Positions 27,896 to 36,121 of a stretch of 64,000 bases of DNA are shown piece after piece. Source of the stretch: Vreelandella nigrificans (GTDB taxonomy: Bacteria > Pseudomonadota > Gammaproteobacteria > Pseudomonadales > Halomonadaceae); the NCBI RefSeq assembly GCF_002374315.1, contig NZ_NWUX01000001.1, forward strand, positions 248,001 to 312,000, written 5' to 3'. The notes beneath the pieces are model-generated. The model saw nothing but the letters and a program-made list of their open reading frames with translations. It was not told the origin of the DNA and searched no databases. Made by a program: the position numbers and the translations under genes. Each line of letters starts with the position of its first letter. Position 1 is the first letter of the stretch.

Positions 27896-29263
27896 CTAGC
27901 CTGCTTTGATGATGGGGGCAGGCACTAGCTGTTTGTCTCGGCTTATCCAGATTGCCAAAGCAATCGCGGGTAAGCCGAGTAGCGTGGCAACCACGAAAAA
28001 AGTAGCGTACCCCTGGGCAGTGACTACCAATCCGCCAAACCCACTGAGGAACTTGCCGGGGAGCGTCATGAGCGAGGAGAATAGCGCGTATTGGGTGGCC
28101 GTATAGGCTCGTGATGTTAGGCTAGAAAGAAACGCAATAAACACCGCGCTGGCTAAGCCGTTGGCTAAATTGTCACCCACAATAGCCATTACCAGCATGG
28201 GAAGTTGTTGGCCTGCGAGCGCCAGCGCTGCAAAGAGCAGGTTAGTCAGCGTAGCGGCTGCCGCGCCGAAGATTAGCAGTGGCCCAATACCGTAGCGAGC
28301 CACCAATAGCCCACCAAGAATACCGCCGGTAATGCTCATCGCAATGCCAAAGATGTTAGTCACGTTGGCGATGGTTGCCAGCGAAAAGCCTAAATCGATA
28401 TACAGCGGGTTGGCCATGGAGGCCATGGCCAAATCGCTAATTCGAAACACCGCAATAAATAATAGAACACCTAGTGCTTTTACCCCGTAACGCCGGAAAA
28501 AATCGGTAAACGGGCACACGATCGCGCCTATGGCCCATGCGCCGAACCGGCGTAGTGCCTTTGGTTTACCACGGCTAGCACGGATAAAGGCGCGCACTTT
28601 TGGCTCATGAATAAGCTGGATAGAGAGTGAGGCGCGTTTTGGCTCTGGGCGAATGAGTACGGTGATCACCCCAATACCCACCAGTGCTGCCATGCTTAGG
28701 TAAGCCACGTTCCAGGAAACCGCAGAGGCCACATAGAGCGCTCCAGCCCCTGCGGCGAGAAGACCGGCTCGGTAGCCAATAATATAGGTGGAGGCCATGG
28801 CGGCTTGCATGTCGTCGTCAGCGGACTCGATGCGGTAGGCATCGATAGCAATATCCTGCGTTGCTGAGCCAAATGCCACCAATAGTGCAAAGGCTGCTAC
28901 CCAACCTAAGTTACCTACCGGGCTTAGCCCCGCTAAGCCGATAAGCCCGGCGGCAATCATGCCCTGGGCCAGCAGCATCCAGCCGCGACGCTGGCCGAAG
29001 GTGCGGGTCAGTAGCGGTAGGGCTAAGCGGTCAACAATCGGTGCCCAAAAAAACTTGATTGAGTAGAGCATGCCAATCCAGGCAAAAAAGCCGATGGCGG
29101 CTACTTCAACACCGTCGCTGCGTAGCCACGCTGAAAGTGTTGAGAACACGAGCAGAAAAGGCAGACCAGCAGAAAACCCCAAAAACAGCATGGTAATGAC
29201 AGGCGCACGCAGGTAAATAGCAAGCGCAGCAAGCCAACTGCGCTGGGGCGTGAGGGTGGGCAT
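27896..29263 (-). CDS. ampG: AmpG family muropeptide MFS transporter
   Basis: 455 residues with about 12-14 membrane helices. MLFLGFSAGLPFLLVFSTLSAWL near the N terminus, the FFWAPIVDRLALP stretch (about 70-82) and the loop AFGSATQDIAIDAYRIE (about 131-147) are diagnostic of AmpG. It imports GlcNAc-anhydroMurNAc peptides from the periplasm by proton coupling for cell-wall recycling, and thereby affects AmpC-type beta-lactamase induction where present. It is a single gene convergent with the SEC-C gene. Confidence 0.93.
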   Translation of the reverse strand: MPTLTPQRSWLAALAIYLRAPVITMLFLGFSAGLPFLLVFSTLSAWLRSDGVEVAAIGFFAWIGMLYSIKFFWAPIVDRLALPLLTRTFGQRRGWMLLAQGMIAAGLIGLAGLSPVGNLGWVAAFALLVAFGSATQDIAIDAYRIESADDDMQAAMASTYIIGYRAGLLAAGAGALYVASAVSWNVAYLSMAALVGIGVITVLIRPEPKRASLSIQLIHEPKVRAFIRASRGKPKALRRFGAWAIGAIVCPFTDFFRRYGVKALGVLLFIAVFRISDLAMASMANPLYIDLGFSLATIANVTNIFGIAMSITGGILGGLLVARYGIGPLLIFGAAAATLTNLLFAALALAGQQLPMLVMAIVGDNLANGLASAVFIAFLSSLTSRAYTATQYALFSSLMTLPGKFLSGFGGLVVTAQGYATFFVVATLLGLPAIALAIWISRDKQLVPAPIIKAG

Positions 29264-29375
29264 GTTACATAAACTCCAAGAAAAGATGGGGCAAAGGCCC
29301 GCTATAAAACAGTCAGTGATAAACTAGGCCAAACATCCATGATAACGCCGACAGCTTACCGGAGAGGAGTTTTCC

Positions 29376-29894
29376 ATGTCGATTACGGCCCATCAGGTGG
29401 TGACCTTACACTATGTACTAAGCGATGTTCTCAACGATGGCGGTACTCAGGTACTAGATGACTCCATGGCTCGCAATAAACCGCTGGAGTACTTGCACGG
29501 TCACGATAATATTTTACCCGGTTTAGAGCGTGCATTAGAGGGTAAAGTGGTAGGAACAGAGCTTCGAGTGACGCTATCTCCCGCTGAAGCTTACGGGCTG
29601 CGTAATGAAGACTTGGTACAAGAGGTTAGCCGGTCCTCTTTTGGCAGTGCTGAGCTTGCACCAGGTAGCCGTTTTCAAACCGAGGGGGAGGCTGGCCCAC
29701 AGATTGTTACTGTGCTCAGCATTGATGGCGACAAAGTCACGGTGGATACCAACCACCCCTTAGCTGGTAATACCCTGCGCTATCAAGTGACGATCCTGGA
29801 CGTGCGGGATGCTACCCGTGCGGAATTAGCCAAGGGTCACCCGCTTCCTCCGGGCACTGAACACAGCAAAGTGGAAGACCGTAAAGTTCTCTAA
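29376..29894 (+). CDS. SlyD-like FKBP-type peptidyl-prolyl isomerase
   Basis: 172 residues. The FKBP/SlyD core is plain: an N-terminal VVTLHYVLSD strand, PLEYLHGHDNILPGLERALEGK (32-53) and then the insert-in-flap domain (VTLSPAEAYG...). SlyD catalyses proline isomerisation and acts as chaperone; E. coli SlyD also delivers nickel through a His/Cys-rich tail. That tail is absent here (the C terminus is KVEDRKVL), so the metallochaperone role is probably missing. GAGAGGAG precedes the ATG. Confidence 0.9.
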   Translation: MSITAHQVVTLHYVLSDVLNDGGTQVLDDSMARNKPLEYLHGHDNILPGLERALEGKVVGTELRVTLSPAEAYGLRNEDLVQEVSRSSFGSAELAPGSRFQTEGEAGPQIVTVLSIDGDKVTVDTNHPLAGNTLRYQVTILDVRDATRAELAKGHPLPPGTEHSKVEDRKVL

Positions 29895-30103
29895 CTAAAG
29901 CTCCCTAATTAAGGTTAGGGTTTATGCTAAGTTGCTGTAACAAGCGCTTCAAACAATCGATTCAAACCACTGATTCAAACAAATGCATCAAATGAGCATT
30001 TAAAATAAGTGATCTAACGCTGAAAATAACTAAGTGTCTTCCGTTGAAAGGCTGGTATTTAAAAGTGACCAGCCTTTGAAAACTTCATTTAAACCCGAAA
30101 AAA
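29895..30103. other. Gap after slyD-like gene with a 10-bp hairpin
   Basis: No gene is seen. CCCTAA...TTAGGG (about 29903-29920) followed by TTTAT may end the slyD-like transcript weakly. A stronger hairpin has arms AAAGGCTGGT (30047-30056) and ACCAGCCTTT (30068-30077) and an 11-base loop, without a T run. Between them are degenerate GATTCAAAC repeats (about 29948-29980). Confidence 0.5.
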
Positions 30104-30117
30104 GTGATGTGTATCAA
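30104..30117. promoter_or_regulatory. Candidate FNR/ANR box 1
   Basis: GTGAT-GTGT-ATCAA, one mismatch from the FNR/ANR consensus TTGAT-N4-ATCAA. Its centre is about 115 bases upstream of the CcoM-like start and 50 bases upstream of box 2. Confidence 0.65.
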
Positions 30118-30153
30118 GTTTTGCACCAGTCACGTTTTGGCCATTTGTAAAGC

Positions 30154-30167
30154 TTGACTCAGGTCAG
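30154..30167. promoter_or_regulatory. Candidate FNR/ANR box 2 with matching -10 element
   Basis: TTGAC-TCAG-GTCAG, a degenerate FNR/ANR dyad centred at 30160.5. A TACGAT hexamer at 30189-30194 would put the transcription start near 30201-30202, so the box sits at about -41.5, the class II position for FNR-type activators. Confidence 0.6.
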
Positions 30168-30225
30168 TTTCCTCTGCCGTAAACCCAGTACGATGGGACC
30201 ATACATCACGGCAGGAGGGGACACC

Positions 30226-30351
30226 ATGTACTGGGATGATACTGTTATTTTCGGCTTAGCCACTGTCGCGTTAGTGATCGTTTTTATGATCGGCTGGGTG
30301 GGTTTTGTCATCCGTGACCATCTACGTAAAGATGAGCGGAAGAAGCCTTAA
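30226..30351 (+). CDS. CcoM-like single-helix protein, probable cbb3 oxidase accessory subunit
   Basis: 41 residues from the ATG at 30226, which follows GCAGGAGGGG at ideal spacing; the frame open from 30154 would start inside a regulator box. One membrane helix (about residues 7-31) is flanked by MYWDD outside and a basic tail RDHLRKDERKK inside. From memory, the pattern M-aromatic-x-D-D/N-x-V-x-x-G-x-x-TV-x-L-V-x-x-F followed by a charged tail matches CcoM, the small extra subunit of cbb3 cytochrome oxidase in Pseudomonas stutzeri. FNR/ANR-like boxes upstream fit low-oxygen control. It stands alone with its own terminator. No sequence search was made. Confidence 0.68.
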   Translation: MYWDDTVIFGLATVALVIVFMIGWVGFVIRDHLRKDERKKP

Positions 30352-30411
30352 CTCAAACGATTTTTACCATCGTCAGGGGAGGGGGCTTACATTCTATGTA
30401 AGCTTCCTGTT

Positions 30412-30437
30412 GCCGGCCCATTTGGGCCGGCTTTTTT
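30412..30437 (+). terminator. Rho-independent terminator
   Basis: GCCGGCCCA (30412-30420), two-base loop, TGGGCCGGC (30423-30431), then six T residues. A textbook terminator 60 bases after the CcoM-like stop. Downstream, GTTTTTTTGAGTTGT recurs in imperfect copies (about 30444-30486). Confidence 0.93.
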
Positions 30438-30586
30438 GTGTCGTTTTTTTGAGTTGTTTCTTTTGAACTGTTTTTTTGAGTTGTGTTAATTGTCGTTGAA
30501 GAGCAATAACGGACATGCTCTGGTAAAGTGCCGCTATCAAAATTTGGTCCTACTATAACGAGCTTAAATACAGGGAGTTATCTTAC

Positions 30587-31057
30587 ATGAATGTTGCAAA
30601 GATCAGCGCAGCATGCTGGTTGATATTGATCGTTAGTTGGCTACCAATAGCTGCTTATGCTCAAGATCTAACAATCATTGACGGTGAAAAGAGCCAGCAG
30701 CTGGTTTTATCTGATGTAAAACAACAGGCTGATAATACCGTTACCCTTTTTGATCCCTATCAGGGGCGCGAAGTTGAAGTGCGTGGTATTGAGTTTCGCC
30801 GTTTTCTTGTTGAACAGTTTGGTGAGGTACCGCCCGCGTTACACTTCACCACTTGGGATGACTATAACGTGACACTAAGTGGTTGGGAGGACCCCAATTG
30901 GTTAATGGTAGTGGAGGAGGATGGAGAGCCTCTGACACTGCGTTCACGCGGCCCGCTGCGTTTGGTGGAACGAGATATTGGCACACGGGATATCGCAAAA
31001 CTTCGCGAATTTAATGACTGGATTTGGATGATTCGTAGCATTGAGGCCCAGTGGTGA
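30587..31057 (+). CDS. Periplasmic protein with oxidoreductase molybdopterin-binding-like fold
   Basis: 156 residues: signal peptide to about AYA|QD (residue 25), then a small domain whose SGWEDPNWLMVVEEDGEPL and GPLRLVERD stretches resemble the sulfite-oxidase-like (SUOX) molybdopterin domain. It is far shorter than a catalytic SUOX domain and contains no Cys after the signal peptide, so the Mo-coordinating Cys is missing and it is probably a binding or sensor protein rather than an enzyme. Its last codons overlap the GGDEF gene (GTG at 31051, stop ending 31057), implying coupled translation and a shared task. Confidence 0.72.
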   Translation: MNVAKISAACWLILIVSWLPIAAYAQDLTIIDGEKSQQLVLSDVKQQADNTVTLFDPYQGREVEVRGIEFRRFLVEQFGEVPPALHFTTWDDYNVTLSGWEDPNWLMVVEEDGEPLTLRSRGPLRLVERDIGTRDIAKLREFNDWIWMIRSIEAQW

Positions 31058-32187
31058 AGGAAAGTGAGTCCCTTGAGCCGCCTGTTTTTTGGGGTAAACG
31101 AAAAGGGCGGCACCGCTACCTAACCTGGCTTTCGTTGAGTCTTTCGAGCTTTTTAGCGCTGATGATGCTGATTACTTATGAGTCGCGCTGGGTGTACCCC
31201 GAGATTCAGGGCTATTTTAGCCAAACCGGTAATTTAACTGGCCAGCAGCTAGCCACTCGATCGCGGAGCTATGTGCAGCGTGCTCAGGAAAAGCTGCTAG
31301 TTGCCTCTATGCCTGCTGATATTAGCCACATTCGTCATCATCTTGAATTAGCCTATGGACTGCTCGATGTTGATATCTATAAGCAGCATTATGCATGTAC
31401 CACACCTAGTTTGGCGCTGGTGGATGAACTGACCGACCTGATTGAACAGCAACATATTGCCCCGCTTGATGCTGCTCACTCACTCTTTATTGTTGTTGAA
31501 TGTTTAACCGACATTGAAATGAGCCAGCTAGATCGCCGTGGTGAGGCGATTAATACCTTTGCGACAAGTACCCGCCGTCATAGTCAGATGCTTACATACT
31601 CAAGCATGGTGATTTTTGTGATGGGGCTGCTGTTTTGGGGTATGCATGAACGTCAGCTACGTCGAACAGAGCGTGCCACCAATGAGACGCTTGCTTGGAT
31701 GAAACGCGCCATGCGCGACCCGCTTACGGGTATTGGTAACCGCAGTGCGCTCCAACAAGATGTGCTAGCAAGAGCAGGCGAGCCCCTTGGGTTGATCCTT
31801 GTGGATATTGACTTCTTTAAGCAGTACAACGACTCATTAGGACACCCTGAAGGCGATCAATTGTTGCGCCGCTTGGCGAGCCTGCTAGAAGAACAGCTAG
31901 GCGAAGGGGCCAAGCTATACCGCCTGGGAGGAGACGAATTTGCCGCATTGATAAGCTGCCCTGATGATCAAGCGTTATTTAACGCTTGTGATCAGTTGAT
32001 CGCTACTCTTCGTCGCTCTGGCTTTAAGCATCCGGCGCACCCTGGTAATCAGCACGTTACTTTAAGTGTGGGGGCGGTACGCTTCGTAGCTATGGAGGTA
32101 ACGTTTGCACACGCCTATGATGCTGCCGATAAAGCACTTTATCGAGTAAAAATCGCTGGGCGTGATGGTTTTGAAGTGGCCTTATAA
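31051..32187 (+). CDS. Membrane-bound diguanylate cyclase (GGDEF)
   Basis: 378 residues from a GTG that overlaps the preceding stop. One helix at about 24-43, a ~135-residue periplasmic domain, a second helix at about 182-198, then a GGDEF domain with DPLTGIGNR (223-231), DIDFFKQYND and RLGGDEF (GGDEF at 293-297). The active-site motif is intact, so it should make c-di-GMP. The inhibitory RxxD site usually found just before GGDEF is absent (GEGAKLY there), so product inhibition through that site is unlikely. The periplasmic part presumably senses the state of the upstream-encoded protein. Confidence 0.9.
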   Translation: MVKESESLEPPVFWGKRKGRHRYLTWLSLSLSSFLALMMLITYESRWVYPEIQGYFSQTGNLTGQQLATRSRSYVQRAQEKLLVASMPADISHIRHHLELAYGLLDVDIYKQHYACTTPSLALVDELTDLIEQQHIAPLDAAHSLFIVVECLTDIEMSQLDRRGEAINTFATSTRRHSQMLTYSSMVIFVMGLLFWGMHERQLRRTERATNETLAWMKRAMRDPLTGIGNRSALQQDVLARAGEPLGLILVDIDFFKQYNDSLGHPEGDQLLRRLASLLEEQLGEGAKLYRLGGDEFAALISCPDDQALFNACDQLIATLRRSGFKHPAHPGNQHVTLSVGAVRFVAMEVTFAHAYDAADKALYRVKIAGRDGFEVAL

Positions 32188-32364
32188 TTGCTGTCGTCTG
32201 CAGCTGGTTGTAGATAGATTTACGAAGAGTAAGTATGCGCTGTTAAAAAAGCAAATAATGGGGAAGCGTTCTCATCAGCATGGCTTCTGAAGAGCTGGTT
32301 GGCTAAAGTGACTGTTATCAAACAGTGTTCTTTAATTTCTGCCAGCAATTTAAGGAGAAGTCAG

Positions 32365-32715
32365 ATGAGCCAAGACAAACTTGACAAGGTGCTAAAGCAG
32401 CGACGTTCGCGGCGCCAAGTGCTGGCTAGTATAGGACTTGGTGCTGCCGCGCTCTACGTTGCTCCCACGATGCTCTCTATGGGTCAAGCAGAAGCTCGTG
32501 GGCACCGTCGCTCTCGACCCAGCCGTTCACGGCCCAGTTATTCTAGACCCAGTTATTCCAGACCTAGCTATTCAAGGCCGCGCTATACCCGTTCCCACTA
32601 CTCCCGTGACTACCACCATCGGCATGGCAAGCGCTATTCGCGCCCTCAGCGTTCTCGTTGGGAGCGTGACGGTGTGATCGAGATTCGCTTAAGCCGCTTA
32701 TTGCCTCGTTGGTAG
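32365..32715 (+). CDS. Tat-exported Arg/Ser/Tyr repeat protein, candidate modified peptide
   Basis: 116 residues from the ATG at 32365 (TAAGGAGAAG upstream); the ORF is open from 32299. RRSRRQVL (13-20) followed by a hydrophobic stretch and AEA at 42-44 is a twin-arginine signal. The mature ~72 residues are very basic and contain three RPSYS repeats and a fourth RPRYT (about 56-75), then His/Arg/Tyr-rich sequence and a hydrophobic-charged end (VIEIRLSRLLPRW). No Cys. Nine bases after the stop comes the start of an HprK-like/PqqD gene, so this may be its substrate. I do not recognise a family; a structural or DNA/polyanion-binding envelope protein is also possible. Confidence 0.72.
   Translation: MSQDKLDKVLKQRRSRRQVLASIGLGAAALYVAPTMLSMGQAEARGHRRSRPSRSRPSYSRPSYSRPSYSRPRYTRSHYSRDYHHRHGKRYSRPQRSRWERDGVIEIRLSRLLPRW
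32530..32589 (+). repeat. 15-bp in-frame tandem repeat coding RPSYS, four copies
   Basis: Four units of the form (CGG/AGA/AGG)-CC(C/T/G)-AG(T/C)-TAT-TC(T/C/A), the last one diverged (RPRYT). Synonymous third-base changes between copies show that the protein repeat has been kept while DNA drifted. Confidence 0.88.
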
Positions 32716-32719
32716 GAGG

Positions 32720-32764
32720 TAGCAGTGAGAAAAATAGCAGTGAGTAAAATAGCGGTGAGTAAAC
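32720..32764 (+). repeat. 15-bp tandem repeat over the start of the kinase gene
   Basis: Three copies of TAGCAGTGAGTAAAA-like units, each with an in-frame GTG (32725, 32740, 32755). GGAGGT at 32715-32720 favours the first, although the spacing is only four bases. Confidence 0.8.
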
Positions 32765-33999
32765 AACTCCCTTTCGCTGATTACGCCCTGGAAAATCTCG
32801 GCCCCTGCTTACGCTTGGTTGATGCCGAGCAGCTGCTACCCACCCTGCATCAGGCAATGCCAGGTTGGCCCTTTGTACCTTGTGAAAACCAAGAAGTTGC
32901 GCCTGAAATAAGCGTTTGGCGCCACCCCGATGGGTTTTGGCAGGAGGCGCCAGCGCTACCTGAGGGGATGCTGCTCGATACACCTACAGGAACTGCTTGT
33001 AGCGTGATTGCTGATGTGGCTGGTGCCTATCTCCATAAGCATCCTGAGTTGGTTGGGCTGCACTGTGGCTCAGTGGAGATCAATGGCCAATTAGTCATCT
33101 TTCCTGATGCTCACCGGGCGGGTAAGAGCACGTTAACGGCAGCATTTGCAGCGGCTGGCTATCGTGTATTTGGTGACGATGTGCTGGCTGTGACCCATAG
33201 CGGGCAAGGTATAGCGCTAGGTATTGCTCCTCGACTACGTTTACCGCTACCAACGCAGCTTGCCCCTAAGTTTCAAGACTTTGTTGCCTCTCACCTTGGG
33301 CCACATGACCACCGCTATGGCTATTTAGCATTAAATGAGCAGCAGCTGGCGAGCCACGGCACGCAGTGCCCGATAGGAGGCATACTGCTGTTTGACCGCG
33401 ATGAAACACTTACCGATCCTCAGCTAACAGCGTTGCAGCCAGGTGAGGGGTTGTGGCAGCTATTGCAGCAAAATTTTGCTGAACACGAATCGGATCAAGC
33501 GCTGATTCAGCGGTTTTTACCCATGCTGCAGGGAGTGCCCTGTTTTTTACTGCGCTACCGGGAGGCCTATGAGGCTGCCCTGTGGGTTGGTAGACAGTGG
33601 GTTGGTAGACAGCGGTTTGATATAGCGAGGGGCGATCAGCAGAGGAGCCGTAATGGTAGCCCTCGTATTGAAAAACCATACGTAGCGCTTTGTGCGAAGC
33701 GCCAGTTATCGCTTGATGCTGTGGCTCAGCAATGGGTAGCCAGCGCTGCTGCCCATGAGTTTCCACTTGGGGATGAGTTATTCATCATTGCCAAGGAGGG
33801 CGGCACTATTCATCGACTTAATATGACCGGTCGGGCTGTGTGGGCACTGCTTAAGCATGAACCGATAGCTCAGGAAGAGATTAGCGAAACGCTGTTAACG
33901 TTTTTTGAGGGAGTAGATCAGCAGCGGGTGCAGCAAGATGTTGGCTATTTGTTGGGACAGCTAGCAAGCGAAGGGTTGATTCAGCCAGTCGATCCTTAA
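32725..33999 (+). CDS. HPr-kinase-like P-loop domain fused to a PqqD domain
   Basis: 424 residues. Residues ~110-165 carry a HprK-type P-loop (PDAHRAGKST, 127-136) and the following acidic pair in FGDDV (149-153), which in HprK holds the catalytic Asp. Residues ~345-420 (GGTIHRLNMTGRAVWALL, then a helix-turn-helix-like end) form a PqqD domain, the peptide-recognition fold used in RiPP maturation. HprK-related kinases with PqqD partners are known near peptide-modification and exopolysaccharide loci; lasso-peptide kinases are one example. Here it follows a Ser/Tyr-rich Tat peptide by 9 bases, so phosphorylation of that peptide is the natural guess. A 15-bp duplication (33583-33612) adds WVGRQ. 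No radical SAM or transporter gene is next to it. Confidence 0.78.
   Translation: MRKIAVSKIAVSKQLPFADYALENLGPCLRLVDAEQLLPTLHQAMPGWPFVPCENQEVAPEISVWRHPDGFWQEAPALPEGMLLDTPTGTACSVIADVAGAYLHKHPELVGLHCGSVEINGQLVIFPDAHRAGKSTLTAAFAAAGYRVFGDDVLAVTHSGQGIALGIAPRLRLPLPTQLAPKFQDFVASHLGPHDHRYGYLALNEQQLASHGTQCPIGGILLFDRDETLTDPQLTALQPGEGLWQLLQQNFAEHESDQALIQRFLPMLQGVPCFLLRYREAYEAALWVGRQWVGRQRFDIARGDQQRSRNGSPRIEKPYVALCAKRQLSLDAVAQQWVASAAAHEFPLGDELFIIAKEGGTIHRLNMTGRAVWALLKHEPIAQEEISETLLTFFEGVDQQRVQQDVGYLLGQLASEGLIQPVDP
33583..33612 (+). repeat. 15-bp exact tandem duplication inside the kinase gene
   Basis: TGGGTTGGTAGACAG occurs twice without a mismatch, giving WVGRQ twice in the protein. Identity of the copies suggests a recent event. 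Confidence 0.9.
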
Positions 34000-34025
34000 T
34001 GCCTGTGCTCACATTGTGCTGAGCG

Positions 34026-34106
34026 CTGGCGAGGCGGTTGGTGCATCCGCCTGCCAGTGCCCATCCTATCAACCGTTGAAAACGGCGTGTTGCCGCGTTC
34101 AACGGT
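34026..34106. terminator. Two hairpins between convergent genes
   Basis: First stem CTGGC-g-AGGCGG (34026-34037) with CCGCCTGCCAG (34047-34057). Second, ACCGTTGAA (34072-34080) with TTCAACGGT (34098-34106), enclosing CGGC/GCCG. Both lie between the kinase/PqqD gene and proS; neither has a clear T run, but they are placed to stop transcription from both sides. Confidence 0.55.
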
Positions 34107-34123
34107 GAAACATGTAATAGCTA

Positions 34124-35854
34124 TTATGCGTTGCTGAGCCCGGCCTGCTCCCGCAGAAAGTCAACGACCTGTTCGGCGGGAATCATCGTTGCCTCGCTAT
34201 CACGGCGGCCTTTGTACTCCAGTTCACCGTTATCAAGACCCCGGTCACCAATCACTAGGCGATGGGGTACACCCATCAGCTCTAGATCGGCAAACTTAAC
34301 CCCAGGGCGGGTATCCCGGTCGTCCAGTAGCACGTCTAAGCCCGCCGCGGTGAGTGCTTGGTAGAGACGTTCAGACTCTTCGCGGACGCGCTGAGATTTG
34401 TGAGCGTTCATGGGCACTAACGCAACTTGGAACGGTGCAATGGCATTTGGCCAGATAATCCCGGATTCATCGTGGTTCTGCTCAATGGCAGCGGCGACCA
34501 CGCGGGTCACACCAATGCCGTAGCAGCCCATCCACGGATGGCTGGTTTTACCGTTATCGCCCAGTACGTTTGCATTCATGGCCTGGGAGTACTTTTGACC
34601 CAGCTGGAAGACGTGGCCCACTTCAATACCGCGCTTGATAGAGAGCGTACCTTTACCATCTGGCGAGGGGTCGCCTTCTACGACGTTACGAAGATCAGCA
34701 ACTTGGGGTAGAGCGGTATCACGCTCCCAGTTAATGCCGAAGTAGTGCTTGCCATCTACGTTAGCGCCCGCGCCAAAGTCACTCATGAGTGCAACACTGC
34801 GGTCGATAATGACTGGGATATCAAGCCCAACTGGGCCAAGCGAGCCAGGCCCTGCGCCAACGGCTGCGCGAATCTCTTCTTCGCTGGCCATGGTTAGCGG
34901 AGTTTTTATCTGGGGTAGGTTTTCCGCTTTGACTTCGTTAAGTGCGTGATCGCCACGTACCAGCAGTGCGATCAATCCACCTTCGGCGGCGTGCACCATC
35001 AATGTTTTAACGGTTTTTTCAATCGGTAGCTTGAATTGCTCTACCAGCGCGGCAATGGTCTTTGCATCAGGCGTGTCGACGAGGCGCATCTCTTCGCTGG
35101 GGGCGGCACGCTCTGGGTTGCTGCCCAGGGGCGCAGGTAGCGCTTCGGCTTTTTCAATATTGGCGGCGTAGTCGGATTCGTTAGAGAACGCGATATCGTC
35201 CTCGCCTGAGTCGGCCAGTACGTGGAATTCGTGGGAGCCGGTGCCGCCAATCGAGCCGTTATCGGCGATGACGGGGCGGAAGTCGAGCCCTAAGCGGGTA
35301 AAGATACGTGTGTAGGCATCGTACATGCCTTGGTAGGTTTCTTTGAGGGAGTCTTCGTCCAGGTGGAACGAATAGGCGTCCTTCATGATGAATTCCCGCG
35401 AGCGCATCACACCAAAGCGTGGGCGGATCTCATCGCGGAATTTGGTCTGGATCTGGTAGAAGTTAACCGGTAGCTGCTTGTAGCTGGAGATCTCTTTGCG
35501 TACCAGGTCGGTGATCACCTCCTCATGAGTCGGGCCAACGCAGTAATCCCGGTCGTGGCGGTCTTTTAAGCGCAAAAGTTCGGGGCCGTACTGTTCCCAA
35601 CGGCCAGACTCTTGCCACAGGTCGGCAGGCTGCACGGCGGGCATCAACACCTCTTGGGCACCGGCGCGGTTCATCTCTTCGCGCACAATAGCCTCTACCT
35701 TGCGCAGGGTACGCAGGCCAAGGGGCAACCATGTATACAGACCTGAAGTAAGACGGCGGATCATCCCGGCGCGCAGCATTAACTGGTGGCTGATGACTTC
35801 AGCGTCGGCCGGGGTTTCTTTTAATGTCGCAATCAATAATTGGCTGGCGCGCAT
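34124..35854 (-). CDS. proS: Prolyl-tRNA synthetase
   Basis: 576 residues from the ATG at 35854, where the protein begins [19 protein letters not shown] as bacterial ProRS do; a second ATG four codons earlier (35866) directly abuts AAGGA and is less likely. Class II synthetase motif 2 region ([26 protein letters not shown], about 140-165), the INS editing domain in the middle (about 230-380, with the YbaK-like [11 protein letters not shown] segment) and the anticodon-binding domain at the C terminus. It charges tRNA-Pro in the cytoplasm and is a single essential gene. Confidence 0.97.
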   Translation of the reverse strand: MRASQLLIATLKETPADAEVISHQLMLRAGMIRRLTSGLYTWLPLGLRTLRKVEAIVREEMNRAGAQEVLMPAVQPADLWQESGRWEQYGPELLRLKDRHDRDYCVGPTHEEVITDLVRKEISSYKQLPVNFYQIQTKFRDEIRPRFGVMRSREFIMKDAYSFHLDEDSLKETYQGMYDAYTRIFTRLGLDFRPVIADNGSIGGTGSHEFHVLADSGEDDIAFSNESDYAANIEKAEALPAPLGSNPERAAPSEEMRLVDTPDAKTIAALVEQFKLPIEKTVKTLMVHAAEGGLIALLVRGDHALNEVKAENLPQIKTPLTMASEEEIRAAVGAGPGSLGPVGLDIPVIIDRSVALMSDFGAGANVDGKHYFGINWERDTALPQVADLRNVVEGDPSPDGKGTLSIKRGIEVGHVFQLGQKYSQAMNANVLGDNGKTSHPWMGCYGIGVTRVVAAAIEQNHDESGIIWPNAIAPFQVALVPMNAHKSQRVREESERLYQALTAAGLDVLLDDRDTRPGVKFADLELMGVPHRLVIGDRGLDNGELEYKGRRDSEATMIPAEQVVDFLREQAGLSNA

Positions 35855-36121
35855 GGGCGTGAGCATTCCTTGGTTGTAGGGGTGACGCTGGTTCGTTGAG
35901 TCGTCATTAACGCTGACGTCGGCACTTTTGTGTGCGTTGAAAGCGGCATTGTACGGTGAAGCGGTTAAAGCGGCAAAATCCTGTGCTAATTTGCTTAGCT
36001 GCGCCTAGTTTGAACTGTGTTAAACTTGGTCCAATTTTGTCGCTCGATAGTGCCTGTTAATTCAAATTCTATGTGGCATTGCCATCGGCTATCGATACTT
36101 TTGAACAGTGAGGGAACCTTC

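Noticed and set aside
32438..32677. 79-codon frame overlapping the Tat repeat protein in another frame
   Set aside because: Its repeats are only the shadow of the 15-bp array; the Tat frame has the signal peptide and binding site.
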